Source of the DNA: Christiangramia oceanisediminis
Lineage (GTDB): Bacteria > Bacteroidota > Bacteroidia > Flavobacteriales > Flavobacteriaceae
Assembly (NCBI RefSeq): GCF_022570735.2
Contig: NZ_JANCNS010000002.1
Coordinates: forward strand, 930,001-994,000
Reading direction: 5' to 3'
DNA: 64,000 bases
Shown here piece by piece: positions 17,852 to 26,877 of the stretch. Both the position numbers and the translations under genes were made by a program. The notes beneath the pieces are model-generated. The model ran no database searches. It had not been told where the DNA came from and was given only the letters and a program-made list of their open reading frames with translations. Every line of letters starts with the position of its first letter. Positions within the stretch are counted from its first letter, which is position 1.

Positions 17852-20800
17852 CTATTCAACAGCCTTTTCCACAATCTCAATCTCCTCCTCAGTTAAACCA
17901 TAAAGCTCATAAACAAGCTGGTCAATTTCTGATTCAAAAGATGAAATATTGGCTTCTGGTTTATTCTTTTTAATTTGAATGATATGGTCTACTAATTTTG
18001 CAATTTTTGCTTGCTCTTCCATTGAACCCTGAAATACTGGTATTTGAACCAATTGACTTTTTTTAATCTTAGGAAACAAAGATTTGCCATCATGAAATTT
18101 AGTTTTCCAAAAGAATTTTAAAGTTTTACTTGTAATCAGCCCAAATACATATTTTAAGTCATAGTCATCATTGACTAAAATGCCATTATAAATAGTATTT
18201 AAGGTATAATAGTTATCGAAATCCAGAGTACAAAAAGGTGTTTCACCAATCTGTCTTATAAGTATTTTAGGGTTTTCAAAATACTTAGGATCTCTTTTAC
18301 GATGTAACCAGCTACCATATTTGATAAATTTTGAATTCCAATTTATTGTGAAAGTGTCAAAATCTTTTCCGTCAATCACCTTCTTACAAGATTCATCGAT
18401 ATAAGAATTCGTAATATACTTTTCTTTAAACATTTTGCTATCACCATGCCCACCAACCTGAATACCAATACAGAAATCTAAAATATCAGAAAGTGGATTC
18501 GAGTTTTTTAGTATTGTATTAATAATCTGAACTTCTTCTAAAGAAATATTAGGTTGGATTCTATAGCTATCTTCAGAGCTTAATTCACTTGTTTTAATAT
18601 TCCGGATCAAGTTGAAGTCCGAATTTAAAACTTGAAACATAGATTTGTTTTTGCTCTTGTCGATTTCTAAAATTACACTTTCAACAAACGCTTCCTCAAA
18701 TACATTTTCATCTAAAATCACAAAACGACTTAATAACTTTTTAGAAATAAGTTCCTTTCGGAGCAAGGAAGCATTTTCATTTGCCAAAATCGTATTAGGA
18801 ATGATAAAATTCAATTTAGACGATTGACTAGAAATTTTTAAAGCTCTTTCAAGTATTGCAATATACAGATCGTACTTTCCACTTGATAGGTGAAAATTTT
18901 TCTTTATGAACGTTCTGTAATTAACGGGAATATCTTTACCAGGTACATAGGGCGGATTCCCAATCACCACATCAAAGCCTATATAATCCCCATTATCATC
19001 CAATACTTCCGGAAACTCAAAGCGCCATTCAAAAGCATTATCGTAAATTTTATTCTCTTCAATTTGCTCCTTTTCAGCTTTTAATTTACCGTATCTCTTT
19101 TTCCTACTATTTAAAAGTTTAGTTAATGATTTTGGAATCTTTTCACCCCATTGTTTTTTAATATTAATCTCAGTTTCTACTTCGCTTAAATTTGCTTTTG
19201 CACCACCCAATTGTCTTCTAAATGGGGTATCAATATCCTTTCTAAAATCGTTCTTGATATCGTGGATGATCTTTTCCATCTCCCGCTTTTGCTCTTTGTT
19301 TTGAGCATTCCGGTAAGTATCCACGGCTACCCGGTAACTATCAATACTCCATTTGCTGTCTTTAAGGGCCTTGCTTAGATCTGCATCCAGGTCAAACCGG
19401 CTGATAAGCGAATTTCCGCACTTTATATTAATGTCAATATTCGGTAGCGTCTCTAACTCCGTTTCATTCTTGTAATAAGCGTTCTTGAGCAGCTCGATCC
19501 ACAATCTTAGTCGGCAGATCTTAATAGAGTTTGGATTTATATCTACCCCAAAAAGACAGTTTTCAATGATCTGTTGCTTTTCATGGAAAAGCGCTTCCTG
19601 TATGCGCTGGCTTTCTTTGGTGGTTGGGTTATATTCAAAGAGTTCTCCTTCCTCATCGGTCACAATGAGTTCATCGTTAACCACTTCCACCTGGTATTCT
19701 TTAAGTCTTCTGCCCGAGCGATCCTGCAGAATATTAAGGTCATTCTTAATAGCGATCATCTCATTCAGTGCCGAAACCAGAAAATGTCCCGATCCCACTG
19801 CGGGATCACATATCTTTAAACTGTTGATTAGCTCATTGGCTTCCTTACGGTCTTCTATGCAATCATAAAGTTCATCCAGATTTTTACAGTCCCAACTCTT
19901 AGTTTCATTAAATTTTTGCACCACCGCTTTCCTGATGGTCTCCCGGCACATGTACATAGTAATGAAACCCGGCGTAAAGAAAGAACCGTCTTTATAACCA
20001 TTGATCTTTTCAAAAATAAGACCCAGCACAGAGGCATTGATAAGGGTTTTGTTATCTTCTTGGATTGTCTCCCCTCCTTCACTGCTAAAGTCGTAGGCGT
20101 TGAGAAATTCAAAAAGATATTCCAGCGCATTAATCTCTCCACTGCGCTTTTTTCCTTTTTTATCCTTTAAAACGGTGGCGCTGTAGATTGGTAACTCTTT
20201 ATCGTCCCGAAGGTTACTGATAAACAAAGTGGAGTGTTCAATATCTGTTGGTTCAAACAATGAACTATTGAGATAAGGCACCTTTTCAAAAAGTGTTTTT
20301 ACATCATCATTTCTATCATCATACTGCCGTGCCAGCACCTGGAAAAACAAACTATTGAGGTCATCATAATTATGTATCCTGTCCAGGCTAAGGAATTCAT
20401 AAGACCTGTCGCCTTTATGATAAGTAATTAGTTGTGCTTCGAGCAGTTTCAGGAATAAGATCCTGTTAAGCCAGGTAATACTTAATTCCAATCCTACATT
20501 AAACAGCCTTTCCTGATGGGTATCCCCGAAATGTGTAGGATTCTCCAAACGGCTTATCTTGTCTGTACTATCCAGCTGGATGATGGCATTTTCTAAAAAA
20601 GAACCGGTGTTTCGATGTCCCTCTTTTTGCCTTTCAATCACCTTCTTGCCGCCCTGTTTTGTTTCAGTAAGGCCTATAATATGAAGTAACTCTCCGTAAA
20701 AACGTTTATCCAGGCTATTGCTGTCATTTGTGAATGGCAGTTTCAGCAAATGTTCGGGAGACAATAATTTAAAGAGGGCTATCAGCTTATTATCATCTTT

Positions 20801-21475
20801 TGGATTGTTGTTCCGCAGCGGTTTTTCGAAGTTCCGGATGTCAAAATGGGTGAATTCCACCTCTTGTTGCATCTGTGCGATAAAAGGTTCAGCTATCTCT
20901 TTATAGAAGAAATCGGTCGTTTTCCCGGCCAGTCTTCCCGCCTCAAAATCTATAAACTGACTTACAAGTCGCTTATTCTGAGCGAAAGCTTTATCAAAGA
21001 AATTGGCATCGAAAATAAACCACTCATTAATGTTGGTTGCGATCACATATTTCACCTCAAGATTCTTCTGGGAAATACGCTCTCTGAGATAATACAATAC
21101 CAGTTCCTGAAATGCCTTTACATTGATCTTCTCTTTACTGAGCATTTCTGCCCGATTCGTAGGCTTCTTTGCCTCAATGATAACCCCAACAGTACTTTTA
21201 GCTTTATTTCCATTATGGATCACCAGGTCATTACGGCCTTTGGTATTGATAAAATGATTAGGATCGTAATAAGTCTTCTTCAGGAAATCTATTACCAGAT
21301 TTTTGTGAAATTCTTCAGATTCGGTATCATTGGTCCTGTCCAGTAAATCCTTAAGATTATCTTTAAACCGCTCAATTTGGGAGCGATTGGGTTTTACCTT
21401 TAAAAATGCCTTATTAAGTGCCTTTCGGGGCTTAAGTATATTAAAATTATTCGAATCAATTTCCTGTTCGGTCAT
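17852..21475 (-). CDS. Eco57I-like type IIG restriction-modification fusion enzyme
   Basis: 1207 aa. A PD-(D/E)XK nuclease-like region occupies the N-terminus: NDLVIHNGNK then VGVIIEAKKP near residue 97, the D...E-x-K arrangement. A gamma-class N6-adenine methyltransferase follows, with motif I DPAVGSGHFLVSAL near residue 558 and catalytic motif IV VIGNPPYVPG near residue 838. The C-terminal 350 residues should be the target-recognition domain. One polypeptide with both activities and no separate specificity subunit fits a type IIG enzyme. By eye the 3' third (17852-19000) is more AT-rich than the central methylase part, which could mean an exchanged specificity domain. It is the first gene of the defence island in transcription order. 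Confidence 0.9.
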   Translation of the reverse strand: MTEQEIDSNNFNILKPRKALNKAFLKVKPNRSQIERFKDNLKDLLDRTNDTESEEFHKNLVIDFLKKTYYDPNHFINTKGRNDLVIHNGNKAKSTVGVIIEAKKPTNRAEMLSKEKINVKAFQELVLYYLRERISQKNLEVKYVIATNINEWFIFDANFFDKAFAQNKRLVSQFIDFEAGRLAGKTTDFFYKEIAEPFIAQMQQEVEFTHFDIRNFEKPLRNNNPKDDNKLIALFKLLSPEHLLKLPFTNDSNSLDKRFYGELLHIIGLTETKQGGKKVIERQKEGHRNTGSFLENAIIQLDSTDKISRLENPTHFGDTHQERLFNVGLELSITWLNRILFLKLLEAQLITYHKGDRSYEFLSLDRIHNYDDLNSLFFQVLARQYDDRNDDVKTLFEKVPYLNSSLFEPTDIEHSTLFISNLRDDKELPIYSATVLKDKKGKKRSGEINALEYLFEFLNAYDFSSEGGETIQEDNKTLINASVLGLIFEKINGYKDGSFFTPGFITMYMCRETIRKAVVQKFNETKSWDCKNLDELYDCIEDRKEANELINSLKICDPAVGSGHFLVSALNEMIAIKNDLNILQDRSGRRLKEYQVEVVNDELIVTDEEGELFEYNPTTKESQRIQEALFHEKQQIIENCLFGVDINPNSIKICRLRLWIELLKNAYYKNETELETLPNIDINIKCGNSLISRFDLDADLSKALKDSKWSIDSYRVAVDTYRNAQNKEQKREMEKIIHDIKNDFRKDIDTPFRRQLGGAKANLSEVETEINIKKQWGEKIPKSLTKLLNSRKKRYGKLKAEKEQIEENKIYDNAFEWRFEFPEVLDDNGDYIGFDVVIGNPPYVPGKDIPVNYRTFIKKNFHLSSGKYDLYIAILERALKISSQSSKLNFIIPNTILANENASLLRKELISKKLLSRFVILDENVFEEAFVESVILEIDKSKNKSMFQVLNSDFNLIRNIKTSELSSEDSYRIQPNISLEEVQIINTILKNSNPLSDILDFCIGIQVGGHGDSKMFKEKYITNSYIDESCKKVIDGKDFDTFTINWNSKFIKYGSWLHRKRDPKYFENPKILIRQIGETPFCTLDFDNYYTLNTIYNGILVNDDYDLKYVFGLITSKTLKFFWKTKFHDGKSLFPKIKKSQLVQIPVFQGSMEEQAKIAKLVDHIIQIKKNKPEANISSFESEIDQLVYELYGLTEEEIEIVEKAVE

Positions 21476-21665
21476 GCAGAAATGAGGTTAGTATTAATAC
21501 AGAGAGTTTGTAGGGAAGACTCTCTGAATCGGAAAAATCATATAGTATGAATAACCGATATAAATTTTTAACAATATATAAAGAAGATTCAAAAGTTATG
21601 CTTCAGCATTAGAAAACCTTTCAACAAGTAAAAGTTAATAGAAATAAAGCTGAAAAAGATGGGAG

Positions 21666-23252
21666 TTAACTAAATATCGACCTCGCCTCCTGATAAATCT
21701 TCTCGAAATTAGCCTCTATTTCAGCTTGTGTATAAAACATGGAATCGTCCGGTAAAGCTCGTTCAATCTTTGGGATTTTAAATTGCACTTTTTTATCCTT
21801 TCCATCGGCATACGTAATAAATTCGCCTTGTTTTAAACGAAAGAAGGAATCGGCCCTTACTTTTGCCATTTCCCGCTCTCCTATAGATATTTTAGTATCA
21901 AAATCCAGTCCCTCTCCTCTCATTACCGTCCTGGTTTCGCCTTTTACAATTTCGAAAAAGCGTTCATAATATTTAGCTGTGTCCGGATCGTTCACCTTTC
22001 CGAAAAACTGATAGGACAGATTGGCCAGAATAGCTTTACTGGCTTTATCGCCGTACATCATATCATTCTGGATCTTATCCTGCATTACATACACCGTAGC
22101 GATATCATAGCTTCTCAAGGTAGCCGGGATTCTGTGCATATTCAGCAATCTAATCGTGGAAGCCTCTTCCATTAAAAGGAAGGAAGAATTAGAGTTTCGA
22201 ATACTCATTTGCTTGGTAATAGTATGCAGTATAGTCGCTATTACAGGGGAATAGGCAGTTTCATACTTGGGATTGTTCACCAGAGAAATAACCGCCGGAT
22301 TTTCCGGATGATTTATATTGAGGGGAACTCCATCTGCAGACAAGGCCATAAAAATCTGTTTGGTGCTGATCTTTTTAAGGGCATTTGCCAGCGTACTTTT
22401 TACCCCTGCCGTCTGCCTTTCCGAATCTTTTCCGCTTATAAATGCGCTGGCCATGGCGCGGGAAGTAGGATTAGTCTCCAAAAAAGCAATCAGGCTATCG
22501 GTATCCAGAATTTGATAAATCAGAATTAAATGTGGCAGGCTGCAGTATTGGGGATAGGAAGTCTTAAGTTTCCACATGAGTCCGCCTACCAGGCCTTCCG
22601 CAGCATCATTAAAGAACTTATTGGTACCGGTTGCACCTGATTCCTTTTGCTCTAAAAGATTTTCAATGAGCACCCTGGAAATCTCGTTCACACTCTCCTC
22701 ATTTTCCAGATATCTGGGTGCTATGGGATTTACTTTATGCAGTATCTTATCAAAGGAAACAACATAAAAGGGAATGTTGGGGTTATTGAAAAGCGGATAG
22801 GCCATTTCCGTAATTTCAAAATCCTTATAATCGTGGATCACCCCACTAAAGGAGTAGTTGCTGAAATGTTTTAAAAAACTATGAACCACACTTTCCGTTT
22901 TACCACTTCCGGCAGCTCCAATAATCGAGGCACCCCGCATGATATTTTTAATCTGAAATTTTCCGTGGTTTATTTTAAAAACCACCTTGTATTTTGCTTC
23001 AGAAGCCCCATCATCATCCCTATTACTGAATACATAGAGGGCGGTATTTCCCAACATTAACGGACAGCCATAATAAACTACGAGACTAGATAAATCGCTT
23101 AAATCCAGACCTGGGTATGCCATAAGAAATATCATAATGACGGTGATTATTAAGTTAATCATAAAAGCGAATCTGGAGATCCTGTAAATCAGAAAAAACA
23201 GGATGTGAAGTACTAACAGTATGGCAATTATAGTGGATAGCGTCGTCATCAT
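21666..23252 (-). CDS. VirD4-family type IV coupling protein
   Basis: 528 aa. Two or three transmembrane segments in the first 75 residues precede a RecA-like ATPase: Walker A GAAGSGKTESVVH near residues 111-123, Walker B FLLMEEAST near residue 355, and AILANLSYQFFGKVND further on. This is the VirD4/TraG-like coupling protein that docks the relaxase-DNA complex to the secretion channel. It is 10 bases downstream of the relaxase gene and co-oriented, forming the mobilization operon BfmA-relaxase-coupling protein. Note that Bacteroidota nomenclature uses TraG for the VirB4-like protein, which is a different gene. Confidence 0.92.
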   Translation of the reverse strand: MMTTLSTIIAILLVLHILFFLIYRISRFAFMINLIITVIMIFLMAYPGLDLSDLSSLVVYYGCPLMLGNTALYVFSNRDDDGASEAKYKVVFKINHGKFQIKNIMRGASIIGAAGSGKTESVVHSFLKHFSNYSFSGVIHDYKDFEITEMAYPLFNNPNIPFYVVSFDKILHKVNPIAPRYLENEESVNEISRVLIENLLEQKESGATGTNKFFNDAAEGLVGGLMWKLKTSYPQYCSLPHLILIYQILDTDSLIAFLETNPTSRAMASAFISGKDSERQTAGVKSTLANALKKISTKQIFMALSADGVPLNINHPENPAVISLVNNPKYETAYSPVIATILHTITKQMSIRNSNSSFLLMEEASTIRLLNMHRIPATLRSYDIATVYVMQDKIQNDMMYGDKASKAILANLSYQFFGKVNDPDTAKYYERFFEIVKGETRTVMRGEGLDFDTKISIGEREMAKVRADSFFRLKQGEFITYADGKDKKVQFKIPKIERALPDDSMFYTQAEIEANFEKIYQEARSIFS

Positions 23253-23262
23253 AATTTTTAAA

Positions 23263-24294
23263 TTAAATCCCTATTGAACCGGAGCGGATGGCCGTATCCA
23301 CACCTTGTTTTATTTTATTGATTACTTTTAAAGCCAACTGCACTTTATTGGCGGGGATCTTTGGTAGCATGGGCATCCCGGATTCCCTTAACATCTTAAC
23401 CGCAATTGCTTTTTCACTGGTCGGTAAACCAATAAGCGCGGAGAAATACATTTTCGGGTTTTTAATAAACTCTTTCCGGGCCGGATAGGTTTCGACAAAA
23501 TTTCGCTGATACTGAAAGGTTTTATCAAAAGTTTGTTCTGCCCTCGAAAAAAACTGATCACGGTCAAAACCCCTTTTAACCAGTTTCCCGTTCATTTCTA
23601 CTTCCGAAGCCTTGTACTTGCTTCCCGGGGACAGACTATAGGAATTGGAGACATCCTTTCGGCTAACTATAATGTGGATGTGGCTTTGGTTACCTTCCTT
23701 GGGCATCCCCTGAGCAATTCGTTCCCCTCCCTGCTGATGTGGTGCTTCCTTTTCCAGCTTCGCGATCTTTTTTTCAAGACTTGGAATATTACCCTCTATT
23801 TCACCACGTTTAATTTTTTGAATGTCGTCTTTGCATTTTAGAATTTTGCTGGCATAAGGTTGATTTTCTTTTACCTGGCGATCCGTTCCTTTAAAAGCCC
23901 GCTGATGTTCGATTTTTGCATAATATTTAATATCATTTGCTGTAATGGCCCTACCATTGATTTCACGGTTAAAGCATGCGGCATAATCCTTTATAAGCTC
24001 GCGGGTATAGCGTTTGAGATCTTCACTACTGTTTTGCAATCTTTTTAGTTCATATGAAGACGGACTTACGGTAATGGCATAAAACTTAGGCTCAACTTTC
24101 TTCAATTTTGCAGTATTTCCGTCAATTTCCTGAACTACTTCCCTCGCAGAAATACCCTCCCTGTCCTGATTAAAGAAATGTTCCATATCCTCCTGTTCCA
24201 CACCTTCATTCTCTTTTTCCAGATACTCCACATAATCCCCTGAACTCTGTGAAAAGGTGCCGCCTAATTTTTGAGCTGAAATAGTGATGTACAT
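23263..24294 (-). CDS. Relaxase, MobB/DUF5712 type
   Basis: 343 aa beginning MYITISAQKLGGTFSQSSG, the characteristic N-terminus of the DUF5712/MobB relaxases of Bacteroidota conjugative elements. The metal-binding H-x-H motif is in QSHIHIIVSRKD near residue 205, and candidate nicking tyrosines are in the N-terminal region. It should nick oriT, which probably lies just upstream of the mobilization operon (24657-25043), and pilot the strand to the recipient. It is followed by the coupling-protein gene after 10 bases. Confidence 0.88.
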   Translation of the reverse strand: MYITISAQKLGGTFSQSSGDYVEYLEKENEGVEQEDMEHFFNQDREGISAREVVQEIDGNTAKLKKVEPKFYAITVSPSSYELKRLQNSSEDLKRYTRELIKDYAACFNREINGRAITANDIKYYAKIEHQRAFKGTDRQVKENQPYASKILKCKDDIQKIKRGEIEGNIPSLEKKIAKLEKEAPHQQGGERIAQGMPKEGNQSHIHIIVSRKDVSNSYSLSPGSKYKASEVEMNGKLVKRGFDRDQFFSRAEQTFDKTFQYQRNFVETYPARKEFIKNPKMYFSALIGLPTSEKAIAVKMLRESGMPMLPKIPANKVQLALKVINKIKQGVDTAIRSGSIGI

Positions 24295-24305
24295 GATTCA
24301 GTTTT

Positions 24306-24656
24306 TTAATATTTCTTCTGATCTTCCTTCCGGGAACTGTTTTTTTCCAGGATCAACGTTTTCTTTTTCGGTTCATTCCCTTCCAATAGGGATTGCAAAA
24401 TCGCCAGGGTGGGATTGGCTTTATTTTTTTCCACATCCTTCATAATGGCGATAATCGCATTCATTCTTTTTTTCAATGAGTTTTCTATTTTTCTTCCAGT
24501 AGGACCTAATTTTTCCTTCGGAGAAATCTCGTTGTAGAAGAAAAAATCAAGCATGGTAGCCAGGGCTTCTGAATGGGTTTTAAAATGGGTACGTGAAAAT
24601 TCCTGAAAACGTTCCGCGGTTTTTTTCTTAAATCGAATATTCTTCAAAGGCTCCAT
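24306..24656 (-). CDS. BfmA/BtgA-family mobilization protein
   Basis: 116 aa, basic and helical. RFKKKTAERFQEFSRTHFKTHSEALATMLDF fits the ribbon-helix-helix-like DNA-binding part of BfmA/BtgA accessory proteins, which bind oriT and help the relaxase. The stop is 11 bases before the relaxase start. It is the first gene of the mobilization operon, and the 440 bp upstream hold palindromes compatible with oriT. Confidence 0.88.
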   Translation of the reverse strand: MEPLKNIRFKKKTAERFQEFSRTHFKTHSEALATMLDFFFYNEISPKEKLGPTGRKIENSLKKRMNAIIAIMKDVEKNKANPTLAILQSLLEGNEPKKKTLILEKNSSRKEDQKKY

Positions 24657-24759
24657 ATTTCGCTGATTTTATCAATTTGCCGCAAATACCTGCCTGTTTA
24701 CTGGGGTTTCAAGCCCATTTGCCGCAAATTTCAATTTTCAGGAATTCTTGAACGATTTT

Positions 24760-24776
24760 AAATAACTGATTTACAG
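24760..24776 (+). promoter_or_regulatory. Recurrent motif, copy 2 (in oriT region)
   Basis: AAATAACTGATTTACAG. It has 16 of 17 bases identical to the copy ahead of the tra operon (5750-5766), and the same core is beside the attachment site (63788-63803). It may bind an element-encoded or host protein; no function is shown by the sequence. Confidence 0.4.
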
Positions 24777-24787
24777 CGTTTTAAAAT

Positions 24788-24897
24788 TAAAAGGCAATCT
24801 CTAACATCGCATCGCGTGTTACCCTCTTGCTATTCCTTTTTGTCCCGCCAGGCGGACAAAAAAATTATACAATCTGGCTAAACGCCAATTGCCTTTT
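24788..24897. repeat. Nested palindrome in the mobilization intergenic region
   Basis: The outer arms are AAAAGGCAAT at the left end and ATTGCCTTTT at the right end. Inside is a hairpin TTTTTGTCC-CGCCAGGC-GGACAAAAA at about 24837-24862. The inner hairpin resembles repeated extragenic palindromes common in Flavobacteriaceae and could also terminate transcription in either direction. The whole unit may be part of oriT or a mobile palindromic unit. Confidence 0.55.
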
Positions 24898-25043
24898 TCT
24901 TAGAATTCAAGATTCCTTATAAAATAAATTGATGGGTATAGGGAGCAGCGAAAGTCAAAATAATAGGCTCACTATACGTAAATATAAACGCTGAAGATCA
25001 GCATTTTAAAGATAAGGTTTTTTTATGAATTTCAATTTCCAAC

Positions 25044-25075
25044 CCAAAAAAAACACCTCTGCAAAATCAAAGGTG
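25044..25075 (-). terminator. Rho-independent terminator of the RadC-like operon
   Basis: On the minus strand the stem CACCTTTG / CAGAGGTG (25075-25068 and 25061-25054, one G-T pair) has a 6-base loop and is followed by eight T residues. It lies 24 bases after the stop of the 25099-25296 gene. Confidence 0.8.
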
Positions 25076-25098
25076 CTAATTATCATATTTGATTTATT

Positions 25099-25296
25099 TC
25101 AAATATTAAAAATATAGATGTAAGTATGCAAATTTCGCAGCGCTTCTTCTTCGATAAGCCGTTTAAAATTGAAACCATGTTCTTTTGCGTATCTCCTTAT
25201 ATCATTGCCACATTCTTGCTCTACATCCCATTTTGAATTTTCCAAAAGTCGCTTTTTTGCCTCGTGGTTTAAGTCTGAATAATTTAGATATATCAT
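25099..25296 (-). CDS. Small conserved-type element protein, unknown function
   Basis: 65 aa, charged and probably helical (LNHEAKKRLLENSKWDVEQECGNDIRRYAKEHGFNF). I believe similar short proteins accompany RadC-like genes in other Bacteroidota conjugative elements, but I cannot check this. No motif gives a function. It is 11 bases after the RadC-like gene and is followed by a good terminator, so the two are probably one transcript. Confidence 0.65.
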   Translation of the reverse strand: MIYLNYSDLNHEAKKRLLENSKWDVEQECGNDIRRYAKEHGFNFKRLIEEEALRNLHTYIYIFNI

Positions 25297-25307
25297 AGCT
25301 TTTTGGT

Positions 25308-25757
25308 TTAAAGGATTCCATTATCAGCAAAACTAAAATAATCACCATCGGGGGTCAGGATTAAATGATCAAGGATTTTAATATCTAAAAGTTCCCCTGC
25401 CTTTTTAATTTTTTCTGTCAGGCGTTTATCCGCCTCACTGGGTTTTAAAGTTCCTGAAGGGTGATTATGCGAAAGGATCACCGAACAGCTAAGACTTTTA
25501 AGAACAACTGCAAACAGTATGCGCAAATCTACGAGGGTGCCGGTAATTCCACCGGTAGAAACTTCAAAAATGCCCTTCACTCTATTGGCATTGTTTAAGA
25601 GCATAACTTTAAAACATTCCTGCAGTCCTATCTGGTCTTTATTCCACGTATCAAATAATAGCTCTGCCGCATTTACGGAAGAAGTTATTTTCGGTGCCTG
25701 TGAGATCTTAAAATTCCCCTGATATTTTATAGATATTTCATTAACTTGTGCTTTCAT
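25308..25757 (-). CDS. RadC-like JAB/MPN domain protein
   Basis: 149 aa with the complete JAMM metalloprotease-like motif: the upstream region TGGITGTLVDLR and then SHNHPSGTLKPSEAD (H-x-H-P-S-G ... D). It lacks the N-terminal helix-hairpin-helix part of full RadC, which is normal for element-borne copies. Such genes are common on Bacteroidota conjugative elements near ssb, with no proven role; the old idea of DNA-repair function has not held up. Start ATG at 25757, with a terminator just upstream. Confidence 0.9.
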   Translation of the reverse strand: MKAQVNEISIKYQGNFKISQAPKITSSVNAAELLFDTWNKDQIGLQECFKVMLLNNANRVKGIFEVSTGGITGTLVDLRILFAVVLKSLSCSVILSHNHPSGTLKPSEADKRLTEKIKKAGELLDIKILDHLILTPDGDYFSFADNGIL

Positions 25758-25785
25758 TTTAATTTGATTTAAAGGGTTGAAATGA

Positions 25786-25825
25786 AAAAGAGGGCGTTAC
25801 CATGAGCAAGTACCCGCCCTCTTTT
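25786..25825 (-). terminator. Terminator downstream of ssb
   Basis: An 11-bp perfect stem, AAAAGAGGGCG (25786-25796) with CGCCCTCTTTT (25815-25825), and an 18-base loop. On the minus strand it lies nine bases after the ssb stop and ends in a T-run, separating ssb from the RadC-like gene. Confidence 0.8.
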
Positions 25826-25834
25826 ATTTAACTG

Positions 25835-26191
25835 CTAATGAGTATCGTTATTAGCATTCCCACCTCCCAGTAAAAGAATTTCACTTGCTACCACTTCGGT
25901 TACGTATCTTTTTTCTCCTTCCTTATTTTCATAGGAGCGATTGGTTAGTTTACCTTCAATGGCAATTTCTTTGCCTTTGGCCACATAACTTTCTACGATT
26001 TCAGCGGTTTTACCCCAGGCTACGATGTTATGCCATTGTGTATCCTGTACTTTTTCGCCCTTTGAATTTTTATAAAATTCATTGGTTGCAATGGAGAAAC
26101 TGGCTACTTTTTTACCACTTTCAAGATTCTTGATTTCCGGGGCCTGCCCCACATTCCCGATTAACTGAACTTTGTTTCTAAGCGTTCTCAT
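25835..26191 (-). CDS. ssb: Single-stranded DNA-binding protein
   Basis: 118 aa OB-fold protein starting MRTLRNKVQLIGNVGQAPE, with KVASFSIATNEFY, TQWHNIVAWGKTAEI and GKEIAIEGKLTNRSYENKEG, all standard SSB positions. The acidic C-terminal tail that recruits host repair proteins (D-D-D-I-P-F-type) is absent; the protein ends LGGGNANNDTH, as is usual for plasmid or ICE copies. It probably protects the transferred single strand in the recipient. Confidence 0.95.
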   Translation of the reverse strand: MRTLRNKVQLIGNVGQAPEIKNLESGKKVASFSIATNEFYKNSKGEKVQDTQWHNIVAWGKTAEIVESYVAKGKEIAIEGKLTNRSYENKEGEKRYVTEVVASEILLLGGGNANNDTH

Positions 26192-26202
26192 AATTAAAAG
26201 AT

Positions 26203-26442
26203 TTAAAGATCTACCTTTCGGCAGACAGGATTAATTAAAATGCTATCTGAGCTTTTCAGATAGTTTACTTTGATATTTTTTTGAAATGATTTACTTATTA
26301 TATCTTGAGCGTTTTCCTTTTTTGTTTTCTTTGGTGCCGCTTCCTTTTTTATGTTTTTGTAAGATTTCATAAGCTTCATTTTAGATTTACTTCCTATAGC
26401 GCCCTCGCTGTTTTCTTTTTTTGTTGCTGATACATTTTTCAA
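26203..26442 (-). CDS. Small lysine-rich protein, unknown function
   Basis: 79 aa, strongly basic (SKSKMKLMKSYKNIKKEAAPKKTKKE) and probably disordered in its first half. It lies 11 bases upstream of ssb in the same direction, so the two are likely cotranscribed. Nucleic-acid binding is plausible from charge alone. No family recognised. Confidence 0.5.
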   Translation of the reverse strand: MKNVSATKKENSEGAIGSKSKMKLMKSYKNIKKEAAPKKTKKENAQDIISKSFQKNIKVNYLKSSDSILINPVCRKVDL

Positions 26443-26877
26443 TATTTGGAATTGATAAGGACTTATAAAAAGGAGGAACGACTGGCTTATGCAGTCCGTT
26501 CAACTTCCAAATGTTGGTATTTTGCTTTCAAAAAAAGGGAGTGGCAGTGAGGGTACGGAAGTACATTCTATAAGATTTTGTGAAATACAAAAACATAGGA
26601 AGCGGTACCAAATAATAAATGGAATTCCGATGTGGCGGACTCCATTCACAATTTTGGTTTGTAAAGAAGTGTTCCGTTCAAATATAGCGGATCGGGTTAA
26701 CGGAGTGGAAAGTCGAAATTCGGGATGGTGTCCAGGATATTTGTGGTGAAGCTCTTTTCCCGAAGTATAACTTTTTGCGAAATGAAGGGGAATGTGCTGA
26801 ATGACAGTTTTATTTGACCTCTGAATATTAAGCACAAAAAAATCCAGTTTGAGGTACTGGACAAACCTATATTTAAT
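26443..26877. other. Non-coding or decayed stretch, no supported gene
   Basis: Open frames exist on both strands here (26489-26749 plus, 26500-26835 minus) but neither resembles a protein I know and they overlap almost completely. The stretch lies between a live gene and a decayed DUF932 gene, so it is probably promoter plus degraded sequence. Confidence 0.5.

Larger units (their letters stand above)
24657..25043. other. Intergenic region, likely oriT and mobilization promoter
   Basis: A non-coding stretch of nearly 390 bp directly upstream of the BfmA/BtgA-relaxase-coupling operon. It holds a direct repeat (TTTGCCGCAAAT near 24675 and 24718), the recurrent motif at 24760-24776, and a nested palindrome at 24788-24897. 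In related mobilizable elements oriT is next to the bfmA/btgA-like gene. The exact nick site cannot be determined from sequence alone. Confidence 0.5.

Noticed and set aside
18645-21346. Plus-strand open frames within the type IIG gene
   Set aside because: They are antisense shadows of a 1207-aa gene with clear motifs.
26489-26835. Opposing open frames (plus 86 aa, minus 111 aa)
   Set aside because: They overlap almost entirely, resemble no known family and lie in a degraded neighbourhood; not reported as genes.
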